A DNA stretch of 64,000 nucleotides from Exiguobacterium mexicanum. Its GTDB lineage: Bacteria; Bacillota; Bacilli; Exiguobacteriales; Exiguobacteriaceae. Numbering within the stretch: the first letter of the stretch is position 1; every line of letters starts with the position of its first letter. Below, piece by piece: positions 18,321 through 27,593 of the stretch. The stretch spans positions 1,188,501 through 1,252,500 of the forward strand of contig NZ_CP040676.1 in assembly GCF_005960665.1 (NCBI RefSeq). Reading direction: 5' to 3'. Below the pieces are notes generated by a model that worked only from the letters and a program-made list of their open reading frames with translations, was not told the DNA's origin and searched no databases. Made by a program: the position numbers and the translations under genes.

Positions 18321-19169
18321 ATGGATGTCACAGCATTACTATCGTTTCTACTGCTCGGAACGCTCATCGGGATTTTGAGCGGATTCTTCGGCATCGGGGG
18401 CGGAATCTTACTCACGCCGCTGCTGCTCGTCTTCGGATACGAGGCGAGTGCGGCCATCGCGCTCAGTCTGATGCTCACGCTCGGGTCGACCACGGCCGGT
18501 ACGATCTCTCATCTTAAATTAAAGAACGTCAATCCGAAACATGCCCTCATGATTGGCGCCTTCGGTGTCGTCGGGACGTGGGTGGCGACGCCGCTCGTGT
18601 TCTACCTTGAGACGCTCGACGGTGCGAAGCCGGTCATCTCGCTCGCCTACATCGCGCTACTGACGTACTTTGCCGTCTCGTTCTTCCGGTCGAAGCAATA
18701 TGAAGAAGGAAGTGTCGGCTCGGAGTCGGTCCCACGCCTCGGTTTTATCGGGTTGTTCGGCGGGTTCATCTCGTCACTCATGGGTGTCAGCGGCGGATTC
18801 GTATTGACACCGCTTCAAGTCAAACTGCTCAATACCGAGATGAAACGAGCCGTCGGGACGAGTATCGCCGCGGCGTTCCTTATCGTCGTCTCGGGCGTTA
18901 TCAACTATGCCGTCGCCGGGGCCGATGCCAACTATTGGCATGGTCTCGCGCTCATCGCCGGGGCGATGATTGGCTCACCGATCGGGGCGAAGCAGTTGCA
19001 ACGGTTCAGTTCGCAACTCGTCAAAAAGGCGCTCGGTGGCTTCTATGTCGCTGTCGCCATCAGCGTCGGACTCAACTTGCTCGGCTTCAACGACATCTCG
19101 CTCGGACTACTCGTCGTCCTCGCGCTCTCGTTCATTGTCGCGCTGTTTATCCGGCCGCGTTCGAAGTGA
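18321..19169 (+). CDS. TauE/SafE-family membrane transporter
   Basis: 282-residue protein with about eight membrane segments in two repeats. The repeats start with FGIGGGILLTPLLL (about residue 25) and LMGVSGGFVLTPLQV (about 155), the hallmark of TauE/SafE (formerly DUF81) permeases proposed to export sulfite, sulfoacetate or other organosulfur anions. ATG 18321 follows GAAAGAAGG; the in-frame TTG two codons upstream is less likely. No sulfur-metabolism genes are adjacent, so the substrate is unknown. Confidence 0.88.
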   Translation: MDVTALLSFLLLGTLIGILSGFFGIGGGILLTPLLLVFGYEASAAIALSLMLTLGSTTAGTISHLKLKNVNPKHALMIGAFGVVGTWVATPLVFYLETLDGAKPVISLAYIALLTYFAVSFFRSKQYEEGSVGSESVPRLGFIGLFGGFISSLMGVSGGFVLTPLQVKLLNTEMKRAVGTSIAAAFLIVVSGVINYAVAGADANYWHGLALIAGAMIGSPIGAKQLQRFSSQLVKKALGGFYVAVAISVGLNLLGFNDISLGLLVVLALSFIVALFIRPRSK

Positions 19170-19174
19170 TGATC

Positions 19175-19206
19175 GACCCTCGTCTACATGACGAGGGTCT
19201 TACTTA
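19175..19206 (+). terminator. Terminator after the TauE/SafE gene
   Basis: Perfect 9-bp stem GACCCTCGT / ACGAGGGTC with a weak T-rich tail. The 77 bp from here to the IS left end contain nothing I can identify. Confidence 0.65.
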
Positions 19207-19318
19207 TAGGGATAGTCGGAGCATGATATATCCTACATATAAACATCACCATCGGTATAACGTGTGCTGAAGCGCATCAAAAAGAGGCTGGGACATAACT
19301 CAGTAGATTTATAACAAA

Positions 19319-19357
19319 GAGGCCACCTGGAGCGACTTGTTCGCTCCAGGTGGCCTC
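19319..19357 (+). terminator. Perfect 17-bp hairpin at the IS1182 left end
   Basis: GAGGCCACCTGGAGCGA pairs perfectly with its complement across a 5-base loop, then TTGTCATTTTT follows. Placed 35 bp inside the left end, it probably stops transcription entering the element from outside. Confidence 0.7.
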
Positions 19358-19400
19358 TTGTCATTTTTATGGGTTCGTGCACGCATTTCGGACTAAACAG

Positions 19401-19460
19401 ATAGGGGCGACCTCTGATAAAGTTAAAGTGACCAAACCATAACTTTGGAGGTGCCCCTAT
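19401..19460 (+). promoter_or_regulatory. RBS-sequestering hairpin upstream of the IS1182 transposase
   Basis: Three stem blocks pair around a 14-base loop: ATAGGGGC/GCCCCTAT, ACCTC/GAGGT and AAAGTTA/TAACTTT. The 3' arm contains the Shine-Dalgarno GGAGGTG and the first two bases of the ATG at 19459. A transcript including the 5' arm should translate poorly, the known strategy by which insertion sequences avoid activation by read-through from host genes. Confidence 0.7.
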
Positions 19461-21108
19461 GTACAAAGAGTATACCATGAACCAATTGGTTTTGCCCCTA
19501 GATTTAGAAGTCCGTCTCCAGGAAAACGATATCGCCTTCGCTGTCCACGACCTTGTCGAACAGATCCCCGACGAGGCCTTCGAGCCGTTCTGGCGAACGA
19601 CGGGCTGCCCGGCCTATCATCCGCGCATGATGATGAAGATCGTCCTCTGCGCCTACACGCAGTCCGCATTCTCGGGCCGAAAGATCGAAGGCCTACTCAA
19701 GGACAGTCTTCGGATGATGTGGCTCGCCCAGGGCCACGAGCCGAGTTATCGGACGATCAACCGCTTCCGTGTTCACCCGGCTGTCGCCCCGATCCTGAAG
19801 GCCGCGTTCGTCGCCTTCAGATGCCATCTCGTCGAGACCGGCGAGATCGACGAGGAGGCGATCTTCATCGACGGCACGAAGATCGAGGCGAACGCCAACC
19901 GTTATACGTTCGTCTGGCGGAGGGCGGTCGAGCGATACAGCGCCGCGCTCGTCGAGAAGTCGAACCAACTGTACGACGAACTGATGGCCGACCAGGTCAT
20001 CCCCGAGATCGAACGGGAGAGCCCGGACGCGCTCTCGGTCCAAGAACTCGAACAGGTCGCCGCGCGACTTGAAGAAAAGATCGAGGCCATCGACGAGGAG
20101 ATCGCCTCGACCACCGACGTCGCCGAACGGAAACGATTGCGTGCGGAACGGAAGGTGCCCCGTCGTCTCCACAAACAGGCCGCCGACTTCGCCACCCGGA
20201 AACGCCGATACGAGGGGCACATGGCCACCTTCGGTACACGGAACAGTTACTCGAAGACCGACAGGGACGCGACGTTCATGCGGATGAAAGAGGATCACAT
20301 GAAGAACGGCCAACTCAAGCCGGGCTACAACGTCCAGATCGCAACCGAAGGTCAGTACACGCTCGCCTATGACGTCTATCCGAACCCGACCGACATGAAG
20401 ACGTTGATCCCGTTCCTCGATGAAATCGAAACGTTCTTCGACCTGCCCGCCCACATCGTCGCCGACGCGGGATACGGGAGCCAGCAGAACTACACGGACA
20501 TACTCGAGCGCCGGGGGCGCCTGCCCTTGATCCCGCATACGATGTACCGGAAGGAACAGAAGAAGAAATGGCGCGAGGACCCGTTCAACATCGCGAACTG
20601 GGCGTACGATGACGAGACCGACACGTTCACGTGCCCGGACGGGAGACGGCTCCCGTTCAGCCATGAGTCCCACAGGACCGACCGGAACGGCTTCACCCGC
20701 GACTTCCGTGTGTACGAGTGCGAGAGCTGCGACGGCTGCCCGTTCCGGGAGCTGTGCACGAAGGCCGAACCGGGGAGACACCGCCAGGTCAGCGTGAACG
20801 GGGCCTGGGAAGAACAAAAGCATATGACGAGAACGCTGCTTTCGGATGAGAAAACCGGTGCCCTCTACGCCCGCCGCAAGACGGACGTGGAACCAGTTTT
20901 TGGATATCTGAAGGCCAATTTGGGTTTCACCCGCTTCTCCGTCAGAGGAAAACAGCGCGTGAAACGCGAGCTCGGCTTCGCCCTCATGGCGGTGAACCTA
21001 CGGAAGTTCATCGCCAATGGCATCGGGGGAAGTGCAAAGAAGGGGTCCGGCCACCGAAAATCGGTGACCGGACCCCTCTTTTTATTGAAAAGCTCTAAAA
21101 CCGGCTAG
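19459..21108 (+). CDS. IS1182-family transposase
   Basis: 549-residue DDE transposase. The N-terminal DUF772-type domain (about 1-130) includes YHPRMMMKIVLCAYTQSAFSGR and EGLLKDSLRMMWLAQG. A central coiled-coil, basic region follows, then the DDE catalytic half with YNVQIATEGQY, VADAGYGSQQNY and a C-terminal KTDVEPVFGYLKANLGF segment. FIDGTKIEANANR near residue 136 contains the first catalytic Asp region. The frame is intact, so the element may be active. Its last 22 codons overlap a terminator hairpin and the stop lies in the right inverted repeat. Confidence 0.93.
   Translation: MYKEYTMNQLVLPLDLEVRLQENDIAFAVHDLVEQIPDEAFEPFWRTTGCPAYHPRMMMKIVLCAYTQSAFSGRKIEGLLKDSLRMMWLAQGHEPSYRTINRFRVHPAVAPILKAAFVAFRCHLVETGEIDEEAIFIDGTKIEANANRYTFVWRRAVERYSAALVEKSNQLYDELMADQVIPEIERESPDALSVQELEQVAARLEEKIEAIDEEIASTTDVAERKRLRAERKVPRRLHKQAADFATRKRRYEGHMATFGTRNSYSKTDRDATFMRMKEDHMKNGQLKPGYNVQIATEGQYTLAYDVYPNPTDMKTLIPFLDEIETFFDLPAHIVADAGYGSQQNYTDILERRGRLPLIPHTMYRKEQKKKWREDPFNIANWAYDDETDTFTCPDGRRLPFSHESHRTDRNGFTRDFRVYECESCDGCPFRELCTKAEPGRHRQVSVNGAWEEQKHMTRTLLSDEKTGALYARRKTDVEPVFGYLKANLGFTRFSVRGKQRVKRELGFALMAVNLRKFIANGIGGSAKKGSGHRKSVTGPLFLLKSSKTG
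21041..21083 (+). terminator. Terminator inside the transposase 3' end
   Basis: AGGGGTCCGG(C/T)CACCGA pairs with TCGGTGACCGGACCCCT over a short AAA-rich loop, followed by CTTTTTATT; it lies before the stop codon at 21106-21108. Confidence 0.7.
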
Positions 21109-21124
21109 TTATGTCCCAGCCTCG

Positions 21125-21319
21125 TTAACGTCTGGCGATATGGTCAATGTTCTCTTGAATCTCTCCGACTTTGCTCTTCGCTTCACGCAACCGTCGTTCG
21201 AACGCCTCGGTGTCGAGTTTTTCACGTTGAGGCTCGTCTTTCCCGCGACGCTGTCCTTTCGGGGAGCGATGGATATGGGTCGCTTTCATCAAGCGCTTTT
21301 TAAACGTTGAATCGCTCAT
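21125..21319 (-). CDS. Small basic hypothetical protein
   Basis: 64-residue charged protein, Lys/Arg-rich at the N-terminus and ending in a likely helix (REAKSKVGEIQENIDHIARR). I recognise no family. Start at 21319 follows AAGGGGGTG; an in-frame start at 21337 is less well placed. Its TAA stop is only one base from the right end of the IS1182 element, so the original C-terminus or downstream terminator may have been altered by the insertion. Confidence 0.6.
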   Translation of the reverse strand: MSDSTFKKRLMKATHIHRSPKGQRRGKDEPQREKLDTEAFERRLREAKSKVGEIQENIDHIARR

Positions 21320-21382
21320 CAGGACACCCCCTTCCATACTATATACGTTCCACCTCTTCTTTCCGATGAAACGTTTGAACCT

Positions 21383-21913
21383 TCACGAGGCGAGGGTTCT
21401 GCGCATTTGCGGGTTTGTTGAGACTTTGTAGGCGATGGCTGCAGCTAACACTGCTTTAATCAAGTCACCAAGGATGAACGGGATATTCACTTTGAGTGCA
21501 TCGATGAACGTCAATCCGAACACGGCTTGGAGACCGAGACTGCCGACTACATAGACGAAGCCGAGTCCGATTAGGATGTTATAAGCGACGAGAGCGGGGA
21601 ACGTACGATGCCGTTCCGATAACCAACCGATCAAAAAGGCAGCGATCGGGAAGGCGATCAAATAACCGACCGTCGGACCGACAAACGGGGCGAGCCCGCC
21701 CGAACCACTTAAGACGGGTAGACCGATCAAGCCGAGCAATAAGTAGACGACGACGGCAAGACCGCCTTTTTTGGCGCCGAGCACGGAAGCGACCGTCATG
21801 ATGCCGAGCATTTGAAGGGTGATCGGAACGGGGCCGATCGGGATGGCGATGGAGCCGATGCTCGCAAGCAAGGCGGCGCCGATGGCAACTTGTGTCAAAT
21901 CATGAATTTTCAA
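21383..21913 (-). CDS. bioY: Biotin transporter substrate-binding protein BioY
   Basis: 176-residue S-component of an ECF-type biotin importer, about six membrane helices. Conserved BioY features are the N-terminal IAIPIGPVPITLQMLGIM, then GLIGLPVLSGSGGL, FVGPTVGYLIAFP and the C-terminal IPFILGDLIKAVLAA. It probably works with the shared EcfAAT module encoded elsewhere. The start is TTG, preceded by AAAAGGGG. A BirA-type operator lies 18-45 bp upstream, so expression should fall when biotin is plentiful. Confidence 0.95.
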   Translation of the reverse strand: MKIHDLTQVAIGAALLASIGSIAIPIGPVPITLQMLGIMTVASVLGAKKGGLAVVVYLLLGLIGLPVLSGSGGLAPFVGPTVGYLIAFPIAAFLIGWLSERHRTFPALVAYNILIGLGFVYVVGSLGLQAVFGLTFIDALKVNIPFILGDLIKAVLAAAIAYKVSTNPQMRRTLAS

Positions 21914-21930
21914 TATGTAAACCCCTTTTC

Positions 21931-21958
21931 TGTTAACGTTGACTAATTTAGGTTAACA
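21931..21958 (-). promoter_or_regulatory. BirA (biotin repressor) operator of bioY
   Basis: Palindrome TGTTAAC, 14-base spacer, GTTAACA: the firmicute BirA operator architecture (TTGTTAAC-N14/16-GTTAACAA), directly upstream of bioY. A possible minus-strand -35 TTGTCA lies at 21973-21978. Confidence 0.8.
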
Positions 21959-21982
21959 TCATTTTTTTCGTCTGACAAGCAG

Positions 21983-22019
21983 AAAAATGAGGACCTGGTC
22001 GCAAATTGACCAGGTCCTT
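21983..22019 (-). terminator. Terminator of the argGH operon
   Basis: Perfect 11-bp stem AGGACCTGGTC / GACCAGGTCCT, followed on the minus strand by CATTTTTC, six bases after the argH stop. Confidence 0.85.
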
Positions 22020-22024
22020 ATCGT

Positions 22025-23407
22025 TTACGCATGTGTCGGTAGGTTCTCTTTCGCTTCTGTCAGTTGAATCCGAACTGAGTCAAAGCCCGTCCCGCCGTAA
22101 CTGTTGCGGCGTTTGACGGCCGTCACCGGCGAGAGTGCCTCGTACACATCCGCTTCAATCAATTTAGAGTGGGCTTGGTACGTCTCGATCGGTAATTCTG
22201 ATAAATACAGACGCTGGTCGATACAATACCGGACGAGCGTGCCCGTCACTTCATGGGCCTCACGGAACGGCATCCCTTTTGCCGTCAAATAATCGGCGAG
22301 TTCGGTCGCGTTCGAGAAATCGCGTTCGGTCGCTTGCTTCATCGTTTCCGTGTGGAACGTCATGTCTTGAATCATACCGGCCATGATGCTGAGACTGCCC
22401 TGAACCGTCTTGACGGTGTCGAACATGCCTTCCTTATCTTCTTGCAGGTCCTTGTTATAGGCGAGTGGGAGTCCTTTCATAATCGTCAAAAGTCCCATCA
22501 GATTGCCGACGACGCGACCTGACTTTCCGCGGACGAGTTCGGCCATGTCCGGGTTCTTCTTCTGAGGCATCATGCTCGATCCCGTAGAGAACACGTCAGA
22601 GATCGTGATGAACCGATACTCTTCGCTGCTCCAAAGGATCAACTCCTCGCAGAACCGTGACAAGTGCATCATGAGCAGCGACGCATTCGACAAGAACTCT
22701 AAGATGAAGTCACGGTCGCTGACGGCGTCCAGACTGTTCGGATAGACTTGGGCGAAACCGAGCAACTCGGCCGAGCGATGACGATCGATCGGGAATGTCG
22801 TCCCAGCCAGGGCACCCGCTCCGAGCGGGCTCATGTCAATCCGTTTCAAGCTGTCACTGAAGCGCTCCTTGTCGCGCTCGAGCATCCAGAAGTACGCGAG
22901 CAAGTGGTGGGCGAGCGAGACCGGCTGGGCCCGTTGCAAGTGTGTATAACCCGGCATGATCGACTCGACGTTTTGAGCGGCGTGGTCATAGAGCGCCGTC
23001 TGCACGGCCTCGATTCCGTCAATCGTCTCGAGGACGCGGCGTTTCAAATGCAGGTGCATATCCGTCGCTACTTGGTCGTTCCGGCTCCGCGCCGTGTGCA
23101 TCTTGCCAGCGACCGGGCCGATTTCTTCATGCAAGAGGGCCTCGAGGTTCATATGGATGTCTTCATGGAAGACGTTGAACGTCAATTCGTCCGCTTGTGC
23201 CTTCTTGGCTAGCGTCTTCAACCCCGCGACGATTTGCACGACTTCGTCCGCCGTCAAAATGTGCTGCTCCCCAAGCATCGTCACGTGGGCGATGCTCCCT
23301 TCAATATCTTCTAACACGAGCTGGGCGTCGAAATGAATCGAGGCCCCGAACTCGTCGACCCATTCACTGGCCGTCTGTTCGAACCGGCCGCCCCATAGTT
23401 TACTCAT
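22025..23407 (-). CDS. argH: Argininosuccinate lyase
   Basis: 460-residue enzyme that splits argininosuccinate into arginine and fumarate, the last step of arginine synthesis. [20 protein letters not shown] is the canonical N-terminus. Superfamily signature [18 protein letters not shown] is near residue 280, with [15 protein letters not shown] near 107 and [18 protein letters not shown] near 150. I start at 23407, which overlaps the argG stop by eight bases. Length is normal. Co-transcribed with argG. Confidence 0.97.
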   Translation of the reverse strand: MSKLWGGRFEQTASEWVDEFGASIHFDAQLVLEDIEGSIAHVTMLGEQHILTADEVVQIVAGLKTLAKKAQADELTFNVFHEDIHMNLEALLHEEIGPVAGKMHTARSRNDQVATDMHLHLKRRVLETIDGIEAVQTALYDHAAQNVESIMPGYTHLQRAQPVSLAHHLLAYFWMLERDKERFSDSLKRIDMSPLGAGALAGTTFPIDRHRSAELLGFAQVYPNSLDAVSDRDFILEFLSNASLLMMHLSRFCEELILWSSEEYRFITISDVFSTGSSMMPQKKNPDMAELVRGKSGRVVGNLMGLLTIMKGLPLAYNKDLQEDKEGMFDTVKTVQGSLSIMAGMIQDMTFHTETMKQATERDFSNATELADYLTAKGMPFREAHEVTGTLVRYCIDQRLYLSELPIETYQAHSKLIEADVYEALSPVTAVKRRNSYGGTGFDSVRIQLTEAKENLPTHA

Positions 23408-24611
23408 GCACCATCGTTCCTTTCTCTGCGAGCACTTCCGCTTGCACTTTCGTCGGCAGTCCCCATAACTTGATGAAACCGACGGCAGCTTGTTGGTCGA
23501 ACGTGTCGGCCGACGTGTACGTCGCGAGATGTTCGTCATAGAGCGAGATCGGAGACTTCCGTCCGTCGACGATGGCTTGCCCCTTGAACAGTTTCATCCG
23601 GACCGTACCGGTCACGGTTTGTTGCGTCTCATCGATGAAGGCGAGGAGCGCTTTCGTCAGTGGCGAGTACCAGAGACCGTTGTAGATTGTCTCCGTCAAT
23701 TTCTGTTCGACGATCGGTTTGAAGTGGGCGACTTCCCGGACGAGCGTGAGCGCCTCGAGCGCTTGGTGTGCCGTGATGAGCGTCATCGCACCCGGTGCTT
23801 CGTACACTTCCCGTGATTTGATCCCGACGACCCGGTTTTCGATATGGTCGATTTTTCCGATGCCGTGTGCCCCGGCGACGATATTCAACTGTTCGAGAAT
23901 GGCTGTGAACGTCGCTGCTTGTCCATTGATGGCGACTGGTACGCCGGCTTTGAACTCGATTTCGACATACGTCGGTTCGTTCGGAGTGTCTTCGAGCTGT
24001 GCCGTCAATTCATAAGCGCTCGCCGGTGGAGCGGCCCATGGATCCTCAAGGATGCCGCATTCGACGGCCCGGCCCCAAATGTTTTGGTCGATCGAGAACG
24101 GCTCTTCTTGGACGATCGGAATCGGGATACCGTGCTCGGCCGCATAGGCGATTTCTTCTTCCCGTGACCATTTCCACTCCCGGACCGGCGCGATGATTTC
24201 AAGCGACGGGTCGAGAGCATGAATCGACACCTCGAACCGGACTTGGTCATTCCCTTTCCCCGTGCACCCGTGAGCGACGGCGATGGCGCCTTCGGCTTGC
24301 GCGACCTCGACTAGCTTCTTCGAGATGAGCGGCCGCGATAGGGCAGAGACGAGTGGATAGACGCCTTCATACATTGTATGTGCCTGCATCGAGTAACGGG
24401 CGAAATCGTTGACGAATTCATCGACCGCATCGATGACGACCGATTTGACGGCTCCGACTTTGAGTGCCTTCTGTTGAATGCGCTCCAGGTCTTTCCCTTC
24501 TCCCACGTTCAAACAGCAGGCGATGACGTCATATCCCTGTTCATCCAACCATTTGATTGCGACCGATGTGTCAAGTCCACCTGAATAAGCTAATACGAGT
24601 TTTTGTTTCAT
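23400..24611 (-). CDS. argG: Argininosuccinate synthase
   Basis: 403-residue ATP-dependent ligase joining citrulline and aspartate. The P-loop-like motif [16 protein letters not shown] is at residues about 6-21; [15 protein letters not shown] near 115 and [17 protein letters not shown] near 270 are diagnostic. Start ATG 24611 follows GTAAGGAA; an in-frame ATG at 24632 has no site. It forms a two-gene operon with argH, under a promoter with ArgR-like boxes. Confidence 0.97.
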   Translation of the reverse strand: MKQKLVLAYSGGLDTSVAIKWLDEQGYDVIACCLNVGEGKDLERIQQKALKVGAVKSVVIDAVDEFVNDFARYSMQAHTMYEGVYPLVSALSRPLISKKLVEVAQAEGAIAVAHGCTGKGNDQVRFEVSIHALDPSLEIIAPVREWKWSREEEIAYAAEHGIPIPIVQEEPFSIDQNIWGRAVECGILEDPWAAPPASAYELTAQLEDTPNEPTYVEIEFKAGVPVAINGQAATFTAILEQLNIVAGAHGIGKIDHIENRVVGIKSREVYEAPGAMTLITAHQALEALTLVREVAHFKPIVEQKLTETIYNGLWYSPLTKALLAFIDETQQTVTGTVRMKLFKGQAIVDGRKSPISLYDEHLATYTSADTFDQQAAVGFIKLWGLPTKVQAEVLAEKGTMVHE

Positions 24612-24627
24612 TTCCTTACACCCCTTA

Positions 24628-24690
24628 TACATAATTATTCATCTTTATTTATAAATATACGATTTAGTCTAACGGATGATTTCATGTAAA
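24628..24690 (-). promoter_or_regulatory. argG promoter with ArgR-like (ARG) boxes
   Basis: On the minus strand, TTTACA (24685-24690) and CTAAAT (24662-24667) are 17 bp apart. Just downstream, TGAATAATTATGTA (24628-24641) closely fits the ARG box core TGAATwwwwATTCA, and a second A/T palindrome, ATATTTATAAATAAA, is adjacent (about 24644-24659). ArgR repression by arginine is inferred. Confidence 0.55.
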
Positions 24691-24705
24691 GCAACCTTTT
24701 TTGGC

Positions 24706-24738
24706 AAAAAAAAGGAATCACTTGTGAAAGTGATCCTT
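24706..24738 (-). terminator. Terminator of the CapA-family gene
   Basis: AGGATCACTTT / AAGTGATTCCT stem followed by eight T on the minus strand. Confidence 0.85.
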
Positions 24739-25859
24739 CATTGAACGAGTTCGAGTTCTGGCATCCATTGCGACATATGTTCGCTCGTGGCATCGAACAA
24801 CTCGGGTTTTGCCGTCTTTAACGGCACGACCTCGAACGGTCCGTCAGCACTAGAGCGCCGGGTGAACGTCGGATAGAACATCGGATTGGCGAGTTCGAAC
24901 GTCGTCTCATCCGCCTCGACGGTCTTGACGACATCGATGCCGACGATGCCACCCGTATTACGATCGTCTCCTTGTTGGCCGGACAGGAAGTTGCCGAGCG
25001 AGTAGGCGACGAACGTTCGGTTGCCTTCAGCGCCGTCCACCCAAGCGACCGGTTGGAGCACGTGGGGATGATGGCCGATGATGAGATCGACCCCGAGGTC
25101 AGACAGCTCTTGGACGAGTGTCTGTTGTGCCTCATTCGGGAGTATCTCATATTCATTCCCGAAATGGAGCGAGACGACGGTGAGGTCGGCTGCTTGTTCG
25201 GCCGCTTCAATCTCAGGCTTCATTGCCTCGAGATCGATGTAGTTGACATGGTACGGTTGTTTCGGAACGACCCCGTTCGTGCCGTACGTGTAGGCGAGAA
25301 ACGCGAACGAGATATCATTCTCGGTCAGCGTCCGAAGCTCGGACTTGTCCGCCTCCGATAAGAATGAACCAGTGTACGGCATGCCGATCTCGTTCCAGTG
25401 GGCGATCGAATTCTCGATGGCCGTGACACCTCGATCGAGCGTATGGTTATTCGCCGTCGTCACCAAGTCGATGCCAGCGTCTTGGAGCGCATCACCGACC
25501 TCATACGGACTGTTGAAAGCCGGGTAGCTCGATAAGCCGATCTCACTGCCACCGATCATGCTCTCTTGGTTGGCGATGGCAATATCGGCCTCGGTCAAAA
25601 TCGGGGCGATTGGTTCGAAGGTGGCAGTGAAGTCATAGACGTCCCCGCTCTTGGCGGCATTATATACGCTGTCGTGCAACAAGATATCGCCAATCGCATA
25701 GACGGACGTCGTCGTCACGACTGATTCTGGCTCTTCAGGAACAGGTGCCGGGGTCTCTGTTTGCTGGGTAGACGTCTCGACGTCAGCGGTCGCACAGCCG
25801 AACAGAAAGAGGAGGGGCAAGGTCAATATGGCTTGTTTATACGGGATTACTCGTTTCAA
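24738..25859 (-). CDS. CapA-family lipoprotein (PgsA-like metallophosphatase fold)
   Basis: 373-residue lipoprotein: signal peptide with lipobox LFGC, a Thr/Pro/Glu linker, then a CapA domain. Typical motifs are YAIGDILLHDSVY near 55, IANQESMIGG near 95, TANNHTLDRG near 133 and IIGHHPHVLQPV near 235. CapA/PgsA proteins assist poly-gamma-glutamate assembly or export, but no pgsBC-type genes are adjacent, so the role here is unclear. I prefer the TTG at 25859 (AAAGGAAGTG upstream, good spacing) over a GTG at 25871 that abuts the site. Confidence 0.88.
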   Translation of the reverse strand: MKRVIPYKQAILTLPLLFLFGCATADVETSTQQTETPAPVPEEPESVVTTTSVYAIGDILLHDSVYNAAKSGDVYDFTATFEPIAPILTEADIAIANQESMIGGSEIGLSSYPAFNSPYEVGDALQDAGIDLVTTANNHTLDRGVTAIENSIAHWNEIGMPYTGSFLSEADKSELRTLTENDISFAFLAYTYGTNGVVPKQPYHVNYIDLEAMKPEIEAAEQAADLTVVSLHFGNEYEILPNEAQQTLVQELSDLGVDLIIGHHPHVLQPVAWVDGAEGNRTFVAYSLGNFLSGQQGDDRNTGGIVGIDVVKTVEADETTFELANPMFYPTFTRRSSADGPFEVVPLKTAKPELFDATSEHMSQWMPELELVQ

Positions 25860-25946
25860 GGGACGAGTCACTTCCTTTCTTATGATACAAATTGATCTAT
25901 ATGTACCATTCGCAATTGACTGTCAATTTCCTTGTTAGGCGACAAG

Positions 25947-25978
25947 AAAAAGTGCCAGGCTATAGTAGCATGGCACTT
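25947..25978 (-). terminator. Terminator of putP
   Basis: AAGTGCCA / TGGCACTT with inner complementarity, followed by TTTTC on the minus strand, seven bases after the putP stop. Confidence 0.8.
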
Positions 25979-25984
25979 CGATCG

Positions 25985-27471
25985 TTAAATCCGTTCTGTC
26001 TTCAAGATGTGTTCCATTTCCTCGAACTCGTTCGTAATCGTCGAGCTCGGTGGTGGTGTCATCAGACTGACGACATAAATGGCGAGGCTCGACAAGAAGA
26101 ACGCTGGAATCATCTCATAGAGCTCACCGACGGTCCCGAACCAATCGGCGGCAAAGTTTTTCCAGACGATGACGATGAATGCCCCGACGAGCATACCGGC
26201 GAGCGCCCCTTGTCGCGTCGTTCGTTTCCAGAACAGGCTGAACAGGATGAGTGGCCCGAACGACGAGCCGAAGCCGGCCCAGGCGTAACCGACCAAGTTC
26301 AAGATCGTATCATCCGCCCCGAACGCGAGCCAAATCGAGATGAGCGACACGAGGATGACCGTGATCCGGCCGACCATGACGAGCTCACGGTCGCCGGCGT
26401 CTCTTCGGAAGAACTTCTGATAGAAGTCGGTCGTCGCAGCACTCGACGAGACGAGGAGCTGTGAGGAGATCGTCGACATGATGGCAGCGAGCAACGCCGC
26501 AAGCAAGACGCCGGTGATGAGATCGACGAATAATAAATCAGATAAATTAATAAAAATGTTTTCTGGGTTATCGATCTCAAGTCCACGCTGCGTATAATAG
26601 GCGAGTCCGAACAGCCCGGTCGCCATCGCGCCGACGACGGTGAACAGCATCCATGAGATGCCGATCCGTCGGGCCTTCTTGATGTCCTGTAACTTCTCGA
26701 TGGCCATAAAACGGACGATGATGTGCGGTTGCCCGAAGTAACCGAGCCCCCAGGCGAATAGCGAGACGATGCCGATGAGCGACTGACCGGTCAGCGTATC
26801 AAGCAGCGCCTCATCGATGTCACCAATCGTCTGGAAGGCGGCGCTCACGCCGTCGGTCGCCGTGATGGCGATGGCCGGGACGAGGGTGAGGGCGAACAAC
26901 ATGATCAACCCTTGAACGAAATCCGTCCAACTGACCGCCAAAATCCTCCGATGAACGTATAGATGATAATGATAGAAGCCAAAATCAAGACGCCCGTCCC
27001 GAACTCAATTCCGAAGACGGCATTGAATAACCGGCCGCCGGCCACGAATCCGCTCGTGGCATAGAGGGTGAAAAAGATGAGTGTCACAGCCGCCGAGAAC
27101 GTCCGCAACGTGCCGCGTGAATCTTTAAAACGTTTCTCGAAAAAATCTGGAATCGTGATGGCATCCTCGGACAAATATGAGTACGTCCGCAAGCGAGGTG
27201 CGACGAGCAACCAGTTCAAGTACGCGCCGATCGTCAACCCGATGACGATCCATCCGCTCGAGAGCCCGGTCGCGAAAATCGCACCCGGTAGTCCCATCAA
27301 CAGCCAACCACTCATGTCGGAAGCGCCTGCCGACAAGGCCGCGACGGCGGGACCGAGTCCGCGCCCTCCGAGCATATAGTCGCCGATGCTCTCCGTCCGC
27401 CGATAGGCGATGACGCCGAGTAGTACCATGAGCGCCATGTAAACGGTGATGGATATTAAAATCCCGTTCAT
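25985..27471 (-). pseudogene. putP: Sodium/proline symporter PutP, single frameshift
   Basis: Two overlapping frames together give a full-length (about 495-residue) PutP/SSSF transporter for proline uptake. The first part (27471 to about 26940) has GGRGLGPAVAALSAGASDMSGWL and ends IYTFIGGF. The second part resumes at AVSWTDFVQGLIM and runs to 25985. A one-base deletion at the run AAAA (26940-26943) breaks the frame within the conserved stretch that should read GGF-L-AVSWTDF. The start at 27471 follows GAGGGG. Both halves are otherwise perfectly conserved, so this is either a very recent mutation or a sequencing error. Confidence 0.85.
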
Positions 27472-27593
27472 AAAACATCCCCTCAATCATAATGAAAACG
27501 ACTTCAATGTTTATGGTATGCACCATATCAAAATTTTGTCACAAAACTGAATCAAGTGTACGATTTTATTGAAGGATTGACCAAATAATCAAA

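Larger units (their letters stand above)
19284..21123 (+). mobile_element. Complete IS1182-family insertion sequence
   Basis: An 1840-bp element bounded by perfect 17-bp terminal inverted repeats: GAGGCTGGGACATAACT at 19284-19300 and its reverse complement at 21107-21123. The match weakly extends outward (AAA versus AAC). It carries one intact transposase gene. I see no clear target duplication. It lies between the TauE/SafE terminator and the 3' end of a small minus-strand gene, interrupting neither. Three internal hairpins (19319-19357, 19401-19460, 21041-21078) flank or overlap the transposase gene. Confidence 0.92.

Noticed and set aside
19693..20823. Long open frame (376 codons) on the minus strand opposite the IS1182 transposase
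   Set aside because: It is an antisense shadow of a GC-rich gene with intact transposase motifs on the plus strand; the translated sequence is Arg/Val/Leu-rich with no domain and no ribosome-binding site.
24612..24737. T-box leader upstream of argG
   Set aside because: The leader is short and shows no specifier loop or AGGGTGG-type T-box core; ArgR boxes explain the control better.
27480..27593. TATGGT-GCAT-ACCATA palindrome upstream of putP as a regulator site
   Set aside because: It resembles no operator I know and is too short to assign; only a candidate.
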